From Nemophila menziesii (lineage: Eukaryota > Streptophyta > Magnoliopsida > Boraginales > Hydrophyllaceae), in NCBI GenBank assembly GCA_029959085.1, contig JARWIR010000021.1, forward strand, positions 22,283,620 to 22,347,619: a stretch of 64,000 nt of DNA, given 5' to 3'. Made by a program: the position numbers and the translations under genes. Below are positions 11,036-23,316 of the stretch, one piece after another. The notes below the pieces were generated by a model that worked only from the letters and a program-made list of their open reading frames with translations, searched no databases and had not been told where the DNA came from. Position 1 is the first letter of the stretch, and each line of letters opens with the position of its first letter.

Positions 11036-11075
11036 ACTTGATTTATTAGCTTTGACAAAAAAAAAACTTGATTTA
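11036..11075 (+). repeat. Tiny A-tail insertion with 10-bp flanking repeat (c)
   Basis: A perfect 10-bp repeat, ACTTGATTTA (11036-11045 and 11066-11075), flanks 20 bases: TTAGCTTTGAC followed by 9 A. The tip TTTGAC resembles that of insertion b. Confidence 0.6.
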
Positions 11076-11306
11076 GTATTTAGGAGTTGTTAAGTCGTCT
11101 TTTTTATTTTTTTTATCGATTTTTAAATTAAAGTTGAAAATTCTATCAATAGAGTCCAATAGATATCTTCCCATAGTATGAAACATTTCCAAAAAATTAT
11201 TATTTTTCTCAAAAGTAATTCTTATAAGAGAGTTTTACTTCGATCCAATTAGTTATCTAATATTATCATGATTATATGATTATACTGAATTTAATGAATA
11301 TTAAAG

Positions 11307-11538
11307 AGGTGTTTGTTTGCATTTAATAAGATCTGAATCTGGTTCATTAAGATACTAGATCAATCAGACTGTTTGTTTTTCTGACTAATTCAAATCTAAA
11401 TGTCTCTTAACTGGTCTATTTTATTAAGATTCTAAACTAAGTCTAAATCATTCAGACACTGCCTCTTTACAGAATAAGTTATATTCAGATGTTCATTCAG
11501 CATTCAGTACTTATTACGTAAAAAAACAAATGACACCT
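11307..11538. mobile_element. MITE-like element with short inverted ends
   Basis: The left end AGGTGTTTGTTTG is mirrored by the right end CAAATGACACCT. The interior consists of repeated CTGAAT / ATTCAG / TTAAGA words, a composition common in plant MITEs. No convincing target-site duplication was found. Confidence 0.45.
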
Positions 11539-11670
11539 AAATCTACTTTAACACTATATACGTAATGAAAGTGTATGACATTGGATAATAAAAAGAGTTC
11601 AAAATCCCAAGAAGGTATTTATATTTATATTTTGTAAAAATAAAGATATTTTTATGGGTGAATTATATAT

Positions 11671-13210
11671 AGGGTCTTAGAGACACTATTTTTTCTTTAT
11701 AGAGTAGTGTCTTAAAAGTTGTTATTCTTAGGGACCTCATTTTTTAGAATAGTCTTTCCTACCCTTACTAACTCTAAAAGACAAAAAAGTATGATGTCAC
11801 TGTTTCTCTCTCCTCTACCACTACCCACCTACCACCTACCCACCTACCACCTATCTCCGACCGCCGGCCACCGACCTCCGACCACCGACCACCGACCACC
11901 AGTCACCGGAAAAAACTGAGAGTATCGGAAAAAACTTAGAGTATCGGAAAAAACTACGAGTATCGGTAAAAACTGAGAGTATCGGAAAAAACTGAGAGTA
12001 CTCTATAAATTGGCTGAATACTCTATATATTTTAATGAGTACTCTATATATTTTGGTGAGTAGTCCGAATAATTTTAATGAGTACTCAGAATAATTTGAT
12101 GAGTACTCCGATAAATATGATGAGTACTCCGTAAATTTGATGAGTACTCGGTCAAATTGATGAGTATTATTAAAAAACAAAGCATAAATAGTCAATAAAA
12201 AAAATTTATTCACCTTTATTACACATTTTTAAACAATTAAAAATGAATATACAATTAAAAAAAATTAATTACTATCTTGTTTGACCAGATCTGGTCAAAC
12301 CAGATCTAGATCTGAAATTAAAAAAAAGGGACCCTTCTTCTCGTCTACGAGCACAACCGCCACCACCACACAGTCTTCTCGTCCATAGCCACCCCACCAA
12401 CACCACCAGAATCTAGGCAACCACACGAACACCACCACCACCATAACACCATCTTCTCGCGCCTCCGACTAGAACACCTTCTTCACCACCGAGAACACGA
12501 GCAGATTTCCGGCGAGGTGAACCCAAGCACCGTTCAAGCTTCACCATCGTTCAAGCTTCACCACCGATTTCTGCTTCCTAGGGTTCCGCCATGGCTGCTA
12601 GGGTTCGGGATCTGTTCGAAACTTCAAGCACAGTTCAAGCTTCACCACCACAACGAGATCTGTTCGAACCTCCACCATAGCCGTTCGAACCGCTGCTCAC
12701 TGCTCGGCTGAGACCAAGGCAGCACCACCGAAGCTTGCTGCAACTTCAGCTACCGGAAAACGAGATAGAGAGGCGCCGGAGCTCGAGAGAGATAGGTGGT
12801 TCTACCGGAAAACAAGTGTGTTATGTTGGTGGTGGTGCTATGGTGGAGTTTTATAAGGGAGGAGGGTGGTGGTGGTGCTATGGTGGAGGTTTATGAGGGA
12901 GGAGGGAGGAGGGAGGAGGGAGGTGGTGGTGCAGATCGGCGGTGGTTGTGGCCATTTAGGTGGTGTCGGTGGTTGTTGAGAGGAGAGAGGAGAGAGAAGC
13001 AGTGAGGTGAGGTATTGATTTATGATATAGAACGTGAATGAAATTAGATATGGGAATAATTAGTATATATAGGTATATAAAAAACAAAAGAGGGTAGTCT
13101 AGTAATTGGGGTTTTGGGGTTCATGTGTTAAAAAGTTTATTAGGTCTTTAGTAAGAAGAGGCTCTAGGTGGGGGTGCTAACTCGAAGAGGGGGGGTGTGG
13201 TCAAGACCCT
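11671..13210. mobile_element. Possible non-autonomous DNA element with GC-rich cargo
   Basis: The ends AGGGTCTTAGAGACAC (left) and, in reverse complement, AGGGTCTTGACCACAC (right) are similar inverted termini about 1.54 kb apart. Inside are tandem repeats (11810-12165) and a GC-rich, CCACCA/TGGTGG-rich block (12340-13010) unlike the AT-rich surroundings. Short open frames there (for example 12517-12711) are repetitive and I do not call them genes. No matching target-site duplication was found, so the boundaries are tentative. Confidence 0.35.
11810..12165. repeat. Three adjacent tandem repeat arrays
   Basis: In order: CCACCTACC / CGACCACCGAC units (about 11815-11905); about five copies of a unit of about 20 bp containing GAGTATCGGAAAAAACT (11918-12000); and about six copies of a unit of about 30 bp containing GATGAGTACTCCG (12010-12165). 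Confidence 0.8.
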
Positions 13211-13263
13211 AAGTGTCATATTCTCTATTTTTATCCAGTAATCTTGAAGACTTTTTCTAAAAG

Positions 13264-13482
13264 CTTGTTTGGAAGTGTTTATTTTAGAGTAAAAAAATTT
13301 TAGAATAAAATTTAAATTTAGAAAAAAAAAATTGGATATCTCTTATCATTTTAAGTGATTTTTTAAGAAGCACCTATTTGGTACTTTTCCTAAGAATGTT
13401 TTTCAGGTTCTAAAATACGTCTAAACATGTAGAAGCATTTTTAAGTGTTTTACAAAAAGAAAAACACTTCCAAACGGACACT
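13264..13482. mobile_element. hAT-like MITE of about 220 bp
   Basis: The left end GTTTGGAAGTGTTT is mirrored by AAACACTTCCAAAC near the right end, which finishes in GGACACT. Paired ends of this kind are common in plant MITEs. The interior is AT-rich without coding potential. Confidence 0.6.
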
Positions 13483-13864
13483 AAATTTAATTATATCTTA
13501 CTAAATGCCTATTTAAAACATAAATTGTAAAGTCCATGCCCAAAAATTGACATGTTATTATTTTTTTTTTCAATTAGAGTATTCAGTTTTCCATCTAAAT
13601 AAAAAATTCATTACCAATTTACTTTCATGCCCTTTTTCTTTTGTTGTATTACTTAAAAGTAACCCATTTGCTTGGTTAGTACAATCTCTTTACATGTCCC
13701 CACTTCTTTCTCTTTTCTTTCCTTAATAGAGGGGTAGATTTGATAAGGTATGGATATATGTTTAAATTCAAAGCAACAACTTAGAAAATTTCATGTAATA
13801 ATATTTACAAACTGGATTACATGTACACTTGTCATACTCACGATCAACACAACTCAAATTCAAG
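13483..13864. other. AT-rich intergenic stretch
   Basis: No gene or repeat recognised before the fragment of element E begins. Confidence 0.4.
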
Positions 13865-15219
13865 ATCAGATTAGCTTCGCAATGTAAGAATGAGAGGTTC
13901 TTTACTCAGTTTACCAACGAGGTTATAGAATGTTCATCGAACTTCACTAGTATCCAAATATCCATGTAAGTACTCTTTAACGGCTCAATCACTTTTAGAT
14001 TACATAGAAAATAATCATAAGGTCTTTAGGTTTGTAATGTTGGCTTAGGGACGGTATGATAATTATATTTGGATAATTTAGAGTGAGCTTTTGGCTCTCT
14101 CCTCACTAGCCATCAACGAATTTCCCTAGAGTTTGAGTTACTCTAAAAAAACGTTCTCACTCAACCGAATGATTTTGATACACTAATTTAGCATCCCCAA
14201 TAACCCAATACTAAAGCATAAAAATGTTTACATTATAATTCCTCTTTGCCGATCCAAATATATATTCTTTTCATATCAATTTTTTTTCTTCGTATAGCTA
14301 TGATTCTCTTTTTGATGTGAGATATCATGCTATTTTTTCCACATATTTTTTTCATAGCTTTTTTTTATTTATTCTTACCCTGGCAAAGGGTTACAATAAA
14401 CCTATGAATCATCATCAATATAAAACATAGAAAAATTAATAAGCTCAAAAATCCTAACCCAATAATAATTCCCATAATGGTGGACCCACAACCCCAAACT
14501 CAAGCTAAAAAACAATTGTCTATGCATTGCGATTCGAGTGCGGGTCATATGATAAAGTCCTAAAATCTAAAGGGATATGGCTTATAACATGACTAAATAA
14601 AAAGGGTTTAGAAAGGTTAGAAGGGGTTGAGAAGGATAATAATATAATAAATGGGCAATAAGCTAAAAGGAAAAAAGGGGCTTATGGAAGAAACGCCTTA
14701 ATCACTTTCTAAACTATGTAATTTTGTTATTTTCTTACCTTTAGCACGTTCATCAAATGGGTTTATCAACTAGCTCGGATCTCACGGCCTACACAACCCT
14801 CAAGACGCCCTAAGATCAAACATACTTCTACCGCATTGCTTACTAATATTTTCTTTACTATCAATGTGTGTTTCCTACAAATACTCAAAGTATACAAAAT
14901 AAAAAAACTCATAAACATAATACTTTTGATCATTAACTTACTAAGCTTATGCTTTAAAGCTATTAACACACTTTACATCTAAATATCATGTATCAAAAAT
15001 TTTAATTTCTACCAAAAACAGAAAAATCACATAAAATGGAGATGAGAGACAACGAATCCCCACACCCCCAACTAAAAAATGAGGCGTGTCCCCACAACTC
15101 GAAATAGACTCTAAAAAGAAATTAAAAACAAGAAAATAAAGCATATACAGAAATGGTAAGGAAGAAAGAGAACATACTCTCGAGGCTATTGCCTCGCATT
15201 ATCGACATCCAAGATAGGA

Positions 15220-16490
15220 TTCACTGGATCTTTTGCTAAATCGTGCTTTAATTGCTCAAGGAGTGTCATGATGTGCACCTGATTAGATTTGATTTGTGCC
15301 ACATCTTCGGCTAAGAAAGTTTGAGCTGCTTCAACTTTATTCAATCATTCCCCTACATTTTCTCGCCAAATACGATCTTCTTCATCTTTAGTGAGTTTTG
15401 TAACTCCTGCTCCTCTCAAAATTGTCTTGATCTAAGTATTGTCAATATTATTACTCATCTTATACATTAGTTACTCTCCTTCACCCGTAATCATATTCGC
15501 TTTTCGCACAAGGCACGTGATCATAGTAGGATATTTCAAATCAAATAACGAAGTAGGAGAGATCGAAAATTGAATCACCTCCTCAAAGATCAACTGTGCC
15601 ACATCTACTTCTTCCTCTCTTAAAATACAATTCAAAAAGATTTTGTTTTTCTTAGTTACATCCAAATATCGCGTATTACCAAAGGCGTTTGGTGTAAGAA
15701 AACTGTGCCAAACTCTTGCATCTGTTTGAAGATATTTTTAAGGCGAAGTTTCCTTCAATTGTTCCTTATGTGATTGCACTTTCTCTTTATTTAAAACATG
15801 CTCAAAATGTTGATTCCAATCAAAAGTCTTGATATTCTCAACCGCTTCTCTATACTTACATGGTCCAACCAATTTCTTGATCTAGAAGTGGTTTCGAATC
15901 TCTTCAACTGTAAAAGGAACTAACTTGCCTCTTACTCAAAGATGACATTCAATATCTCGGCTAAAGAGGCCTAAATAGAAATCGGAAACTAACTCTAAAC
16001 ATAAATTCGATCTTTTCAACATGAATGTAGACCAACCCAATCTATCTCCCATCTCAAAGAATCTCTTGTAATCACCTTCTCCAACTTCTTTTTCAAATAC
16101 TCTCTCATAAGCAAGGGGCAAGTCCAGTAAGTGTTTCTTTGTGGAAGCAAACAATGCCTTTGAAGCTTAATCTTCCTTGGGTATAGGACTCTCAGTTTTT
16201 AGAGGTTATGGTGTCTTCTCTATGAAATTTGAAACCTTTTTATTCTTTGAATTTACTACAGCTAGCTTTCATGTGTTCTCTTGACCTGTTTTACCCCTTT
16301 CCTGCATACTAGAACTTGAACTTTTCTCAATTTATTTCTTCTCCATAGAACCCAATATCTAACTTTGATTCTTCTTCATCTCCCTAACAGTATATACTGT
16401 TTCTGTTTTTTTCGTCATCTCAATTGACCTCCAACTCAAAGCTTTGAACACTCTTGAAATTTGTAACCCTTGATTTTAGGTTGAACACGT
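15220..16490 (-). pseudogene. Extra ORF (plant transposon protein-type) of element E
   Basis: Two open pieces, 15471-15665 and 15936-16154, lie in one decayed gene. The first contains KIFLNCILREEEVDVAQLIF, then a DLKYPTMITCLVRKANM motif. It resembles the 'putative plant transposon protein' domain found in an additional ORF downstream of gag-pol in Athila/Tat elements. Its function is unknown. Element B carries the same motif region, decayed, near 55690-55800. Stops and frameshifts interrupt it throughout. Confidence 0.5.
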
Positions 16491-16857
16491 GTTATTTGGA
16501 TTAGGAAAGACATAGGGATGATGAATCTCTATGTGGGTAGGATGAACTCTTTCTTAATTGGTATGTATATAAGAAATTGTTGGGTAAGATGTGGAAATTT
16601 TGGGTTTTGATTCTTGGATTCTAGGTTTTTTGATATGACTTGGGTGGTTGAATCTTGTTTATAATGATGTGGGAAAGGAATTGGATGTGAATTTATGGTG
16701 ATTGGGTAGTGTTTTGATGTTTGGTGGAGGCTTGATGAATCTTTAATGGAGTTAGGAAGCTTTAGGGAAGAAAGAGAGACTTAAGGATTGAGAAAATTGT
16801 AGCTATATACTAACCTCTTTCTTCTTTGAACCCTAAAAATAAAAATAAAATTATCTT

Positions 16858-17042
16858 TCCAGCGGCGGCCGCCGGCATATCAAGATATTCGGCCGGCATA
16901 CCAGTCATAGACCGTGTCGAGTTTTGCTCCCACTCTTTTGCCCACGAACTCTCAGTATTGTACCTGATTTTGCTACCGTGGTGACGGTTTTCGCTGTGCC
17001 GGCATACCGGTCCGGTTTTTCTAATTTTTCCTCGTCGCGACA
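16858..17042. repeat. Palindrome cluster, element E
   Basis: GGCCGGCATACC-type words recur (about 16862, 16891 and 16998), mixed with GCGGCGGCCGCCGGC. It sits at the same relative place as the clusters in elements A and B but with a different core. Confidence 0.6.
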
Positions 17043-17049
17043 TTCGACC

Positions 17050-20000
17050 TGATTTTGTTAGGATAAGTTACTCCAAATTGAAAATTTACCAACTACTACA
17101 AATTTACAGGAATAAGAAAGGCAAATTCGAGATTCACTACGAATCCTCTCTGCTAATGAAAAGATATACTGGGCGAATCGGGCAAGAGAACTTTAGTTAA
17201 AATGTAGAGACAAGAATACTAAATTTTATCACATAGCGACAATGAAGAGGACAACTATATATAAGATCCTTTGGATATAGGATATACCCGGCATTTGGAA
17301 GGAGGATACGCTGGAAGTCAAATCATGTTATCAAGAATTTTATAAACATTTGTTTGTAAGACAGAGCCTTTCAACGTCTACTCATGGTGAAGCGATTCGA
17401 TGGATACCTACGCGAGTCACCCCAGAAATGAATAGGAACTAATAAAATAACCTACGATGGATGAGTTTCAAAAATCGGTGTTTGACATGTCATCTTCAAA
17501 AGCAACGGGACCATATGGCCTCACCGGTAAGTTTTATCATGAATATTTTGATATTATTAAATGGGATGTTCTGTTAATGGTAAAAAAATTCTTTAACCAT
17601 AATATATTTGGACAAACTAAATGATACATTAATCACTCTGATTTTGAAAGGATACGTACAATTTTAAGTATGAGACCACTGACCTATCTCATGTGTGAAC
17701 TTTGTTATAAAATAATAGCTAAATATTGGCAAATCGGCTGCAACAATACACTAACATCATAATCTCAATGACCCAAATGAAATTTATAAAATGGAGATAT
17801 ATTCAAGATAATATACTGACAGCATAAGAGGTTTCTTTTTATGTGAAGAAGAATCAAAAAAATTCCGAGAACATGGCACAATCAAGCTTGATGTGGCGAA
17901 AGTATATGATCAAGTTAGTTGGGACTTTCTATTTTGTGTAATGGAAAAATTGGTTTTATGACAGATGGACATGATGGATTCGTAACTGCATATCAACAAT
18001 TTCGTTTCAAATCAATGTTAACGGTGATAAGATGGGTAAGATTTTACCGTGATGGGGGTTAAGACAAGGTGACCCTCTATCTCCTTTCTTGTTTACTATT
18101 ATGACTGAATCACTCATTAGCCTAATCAAACGCCAAATGTACACGGAGGATATTCAAGGAATTTAAATCACAAAGAATTGTCCCAAATTAACACATTGTT
18201 ATTTGTAGATGATTCGTTATTTTTTCTTTTTATCAGCGAGGCGGAATTACAAGTTTTTCAAGATTGCCTATCTATTTATTGTGATAACTCTGGTCGCAAA
18301 ATCAATTTGCATAAATCAACTATTTTTTTAACAGAGATACCCTAGAAGAGTTCTAGATATGGTATCAAATAAATCAGGGGTACAAAGAACGAATGACCTG
18401 AGACGCTATCTTAGAATACCATTATGTCACAAAGATCGAAGGTGGAGTCATTATCCTAGATAGCAAAGTTTTTTTTTGAAAAAACGGAAGGATGGAAGGC
18501 TCAATTATTATTAGAAGAAGGATATAAAGTTCTTATTAAATCAGTGTTACAAGCTACACCCGTGTATACAGTGGAATTCTTTCTTTCCCAATCTCTTTTT
18601 GTAAAATCTTATTTTAGCTATATCAAATTTCTACTTGAGCTCTGGTTAACGAAACTAAATACATTGGATTGCTTGGGAGAAGCTGGTAATGGAGAAGATG
18701 ATAGGATAGCTAGGGTTTAGAGACTTCAAGCGTATGAATACAACCATGTTAGCGACACAGGCTTGGAGAATTTTGGAAAACCCGTCCACATTAGCAGCAC
18801 TGTTCTCCACGACATGACTTTCTACATGTTAAATTACGACTATCAAGGACGTGATCTTGGGCTAGTTTTCTAGATGGTATGGACTTGCGGAAGCAACATG
18901 GAATATACCAAACTGGGGATGGACAAACAACAAATATTTGGGATGATAAATGGGTTTCACCAGATAGATGTCTAATACAACCACCAGGTTGCAATATAGA
19001 TAAAGTGAGCCAATTAATACTCACATGACAGAATAAATGGGATACTGAATTAATAGATAACATTGTACCGCCGCCAGCTGGCACATATATACTCTGATTG
19101 AAATTGTGTGATACGTAACGACTGGATAAGTTCATATGGCATTATACTAAAACAGGATGCTACACCACAAGGTCAGGATACAACGTACGCAAAAATATTC
19201 AACCATTTATCAGGTTTAGAATGTGGAAATTAGATGTTCCAAATAACTTACGTATTTTATTTTGGAAAGTTTGTAATAATGCAATACCTACAAATGTGAA
19301 CATGGTCAAATGCAAATGTGCGGATTCAAGAGACTATATATGGTGCTAAAACAAGAAGAAACAATTGAACACTTACTACTGATTTATGTGATTAGTCGAA
19401 CAACTTGGGTGGCCCTGCACTACGAATTCGGATACAAGACACACCAATTGATAGTATAAAGAATTGGATCTTACGAATTATTGAGACTTTTTCGAACGGC
19501 GGGTGAGACACTCGGACAGATGTGGCGTATATCTTTTTGATTATTTGGCAGCTATGGAAGGAAAAGATGCGAACCTTACACGATAATATACTAATAGACA
19601 TTGATGTGATACTCAATAATACGAATATGGCATGGCAAAATTAGCAACCCTCGCAATCTCCAAGTGGAGTTCCACAAGACGCCTCATCATTTTCAACACC
19701 AGGTAACACGCAGGTTATGTTTTTTTGTGACACCTCCTTTACAAATTCATATACCCCCACAAGATCTGGATTAGTGCAAAAGAACAATAAGTCCGATACG
19801 ACCATTATAGTTGAATATAGTCGGAACAAGTACTGCAAGACAGCACTAGAAGGGGAAGCTCAGGCGGTGCTGGGAGCCTCCCAATTATGTGCAGATTTTC
19901 CAATAGAACGAAGGTAATATTCTCAGAAAAGAAAACCTTGTGCTTGTTCAAAGTATTAAGCAACTGTCAGCAGCAAGATGGACGATTCTTCCAGTGATCT

Positions 20001-20240
20001 TAGAAATATGACGACCGGAGGCCATGCATGGTCCCATCTTATATAAACATGTTTCAAGACAATTTAATGGGCGAGCGGATAGACTTGCGAAGTATGCTGG
20101 ACAAAGTGCGCAAGCAAACGCAAGAAGAACTGTAAAGCAGTTGTGCAATATGTTTCATAGTGTTAAGAACGACAGGCAGATAGACACTTTAGATGTGTAT
20201 TTCAACCTAACCAAAAAAAATGTTAATTACTAATTTGTTG
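17050..20240 (+). pseudogene. L1-type LINE ORF2 relic (RT to RNase H)
   Basis: Heavily mutated non-LTR reverse transcriptase, readable only piecewise. In order: a SSKATGPYGLTGKFYHEYF block (about 17490) matching GSKAPGPDGLPGKFYHEFW of the L1 at 42-43 kb; GLRQGDPLSPF (about 18057); the catalytic box as FVDDSLFF (about 18208, A to V in FADD); and a C-terminal RNase H region from about 19717 (FFCDTSFTN) to about 20233, including RQFNGRADRLAKYAG. The endonuclease and ORF1 are missing, so it is 5' truncated. A short A run at 20212-20219 may be the remains of the tail. I found no target-site duplication. It abuts element E on its left. Confidence 0.8.
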
Positions 20241-20652
20241 GCAATTCCGAAAGTGTATTTGGAATCTTATGGAGGATGAAGCCTTAATAATTCAAATTTA
20301 TAGTGTGAAATATATTTTTATAGTTCTCAATAATATGAGGTGGGGGCCACTTTTTGTAAATGTCTCCTTGCTATATATCTATCTACCTCAAGTAGACCAA
20401 CTAGCAACCAAACTCCTTACTTCATACTCCAGCTTCTATTTAGTACTTAACAAACTCCAGCTTCTATTATAATACCAAGAAAAGGTGGTGGTGATACGGG
20501 AAATCCAACTTCTATCATCTTATGTTAAATCAACAACTTTTGAAGTAATTCTCATTTCTTTTCTTCCGTAAACGAACGAGAAACGAGTTAATATAGCAAG
20601 TCCGCTCAAACAATTTTGTGAAGCAACTCTCATCTTCAAATAATTCTACCTA

Positions 20653-22753
20653 ATGCTGCATTTACTCAACAGAAAGCTCAAACGCTTATATGCCCGACTG
20701 AGATGGCCTATGCGTGGGCGATCAAAGCGAAATGTTGCCATAAAAAAAAAGTTTGGAAAATCAAATTTCAAGACTCATGAAACATCATCAAACAGTTCAG
20801 CTGTGATCCACCCAACTAGTGAACTAAATGGTTCAAGACCTATATGTTTAGCAACATTCAATGCTGCCCTTTTCTCCATGGCGCCTGTGGTTCCAACAAC
20901 TGAGAAAAAATCTTCGAGTTTCGATTTGGAAAATGAAGATCATTTCCTGAAGATGAATCAAGAAAGAGAACACCCCTTTAGGGCAAAGTCCATGAATGAT
21001 CGTCCGAAGAGTATACTAAAGCAATCTCCTCTCCATCCTTATGTATCTAAGCAAGAGAAATTTGCGAAATCGAAGTTAAGGGTGTCGATTAATTTGCCAG
21101 ATAACGAGATTTCGTTGAAGAAAAGCGGACAATTAAAGTTTCTTGGAGAAGAAAATGTTAGAAATGCGAAAGGAAAGGAACCTTTAAGATTTTCCATGTG
21201 TAGTAGTGTTAATGGTGAGAGATTCAGAAGTAGTAGAACAGTTGTTGAAGTATTAAGAGAATTAAATGCTGATATATTAGCCTTGCAAGATGTTAAAGCT
21301 GAGGAGGAAAAAGCTATGAAGCCTTTATCTGATTTAGCTGCTTCTTTAGGTATGAATTATGTTTTTGCAGAGAGTTGGGCTCCAGAATATGGTAATGCGA
21401 TCTTATCCAAGTGGCCGATCAAGAAATGGATAGTCCAGAAGATCTTTGATCATACTGATTTCAGGTACTTACATATCTCTTAACACGATCATCATTATTC
21501 ATAGTTTAGACCAAAATAAAGGTGATCTTCATTCTTCAATGGTATATGAGATGTCTTTAGTCATGTAGTTATGAATTAGAACCCACTTCTGGTCTGTCAT
21601 GCTCCACGTGGCAGGATGTAAATGGCCACAGCTGTTAGCATACAAACTTTCCTTAGTCGTAATGATGATGATTTTAATAATTCAAGATGGACGTTGCTTT
21701 AAATTGATTAGTGAAAGACTTGTGAGCTGCTTGTGGGTCAACGCTTTATCATTAAATAATTATTATTTTTTTATTAAAAAGAGGAATATATTAGGAAATC
21801 TGCTTTAAATGAACAACCTGTCTCCTAATTAATGTAACATATCTTCAATAGAGCTGTCTTTTGTCCTGTTTCAACCAGAAAGTATCTTTTAGTGATGTTT
21901 TTACCTACTACATGGATTTTTCTGTTGTCATATGGATTTTCTTGTTAACAAATCAAATTTTCACACTACATTCGTTATGCTCTTCATTATTCTTTAGTTG
22001 TATGAGCCGTGTGGGACCCTCCCACCTTGGTGGGGCCCATCTATCTTCTCACAAACTATTACTGATTTGTGGTATATATTTGCAGGAATGTTCTGAAAGC
22101 CACAATTGATGTTCCGGACATAGGAGAAGTGGATTTCTATTGCACCCTTCTTGATCATTTAGATGAAAACTGGAGAATGAAACAAATGAACGCAATAATA
22201 CAATCCACGGATTCTGATACCCCACATATCTTAGCTGGAGGTTTAAATTCACTTGATGAAACAGATTATTCAGCAGATAGATGGACTGATATTGTAAAGG
22301 TAAAAACTTTACCCCAGAATATAATATTGGCTCTTTTTTTTCGTTAATAAATATTTAATGTTTCAGTACTACGAGGAAATGGGAAAGCCAACTCCTAAGG
22401 TGGAGGTAATGAAACATTTGAAGAGTAAAGCATACTTGGATGCTAAGGATTTTGCCGGGGAATGTGAGTCAGTTGTAATGATCGCGAAAGGACAAAGTGT
22501 ACAAGGAACGTGCAAGTATGGAACAAGAGTAGATTACATACTATCATCTCCAAACTCACCTTATAAATTTGTTCCAGGATCATATTCGGTTTTATCTTCT
22601 AAAGGGACTTCTGATCACCATATAGTCAAAGTTCACATGTTGAAAGAGAAAAGCAACCCTCAAGAATTTGTTGATGGGAAAACTGGGCAATCAAGGCAAA
22701 GAGTTGTTAAGTTAAAAAACTCATCCACTTCAAAGGGTATATGGAAAGTATAA
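20653..22753 (+). CDS. Endonuclease/exonuclease/phosphatase (DNase I-like) family protein, 3 exons
   Basis: Exons 20653-21464, 22086-22299 and 22367-22753 use GT-AG introns and join in frame to 470 codons. The N-terminus is basic (residues 1-40). ATFNAALFSMAP (67-78) opens the EEP fold, followed by a Ser/Lys-rich insert of about 100 residues that is probably disordered. Fold motifs are LQDVKAEEE (211-219), GNAILSKWP (247-255), LAGGLNSLDETD (320-331), YGTRVDYI (393-400) and SDHH (424-427). In active EEP enzymes the second motif usually holds E in Q-E and the fourth is G-D-x-N. Here they read Q-D and G-G-L-N, so catalysis by the usual mechanism is uncertain, although the closing His site is kept. 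The substrate is unknown; relatives in plants are annotated only as DNase I-like proteins. The gene is convergent with the sugar transporter, with 563 bases between the stop codons. Confidence 0.9.
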
Positions 22754-23316
22754 ACATAAGATAGATTAACCTGGTGAAGTAGTTTTCTTATTATGTGTGT
22801 TTGTTTTTGCTGATTGTTAACCTTTACTTACATTTCTCATTTCAGTGTGTATATGTAGATTTTTACTTTTGTGGCTTATGTGAAGCATATTAAATTTATT
22901 CTGTCAAATATTTGCATTCATTAAACTATACCCAATCCTCGATTTGCATGGACATGAATTGATCTTACATATTATCCGGGTTCGAATTGCCCACACACCT
23001 AATTTTCTTGGTGTGGGTCCTGAGATATTTGAGTTGGAAATTGTCTTCTCTAAGCAAGACCAAAGTACTATCTTGATAATTTACGCTCAAGATTACATGT
23101 TCCAATGATTGAGATAAAAGCGTGGTTCTAGTACTTGATATAATTATTCTCAATGAAACAAAAGAGAATTTTAATATCACAAATAATGAAAAATGACGTG
23201 AAATTTCAACAACTTAACAAAGAATGACCGTGATACATCGGAACAGATGAATTGAAGTAGAGTTTGATATACAAAAATGTACATCTTGGATAAATCTAAT
23301 CAAGAGTTTTTTCTAT

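Larger units (their letters stand above)
13865..17042 (-). mobile_element. Athila/Tat-like fragment (element E): 3' UTR, extra ORF, palindromes
   Basis: Minus-strand counterpart of element A. Reading on the minus strand: palindrome cluster (16858-17042), C-rich leader (about 16560-16810), decayed extra ORF (about 15220-16490), and 3' UTR (13865-15200). The UTR matches the one in element B around 54220-55500 (for example the stretch near 14090-14160 against 54425-54500). LTR, PPT and gag are absent, so it is truncated at both ends. Its 5' side abuts an L1 relic at about 17045. Confidence 0.75.

Noticed and set aside
11810..12165. A CRISPR array
   Set aside because: The repeats are contiguous or nearly so, have no spacers of constant length, and the genome is a plant's.
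12517..13005. Short open frames in the GC-rich block
   Set aside because: Repetitive composition (CCACCA, GGAGGG) makes open frames likely by chance; no conserved domain is visible.
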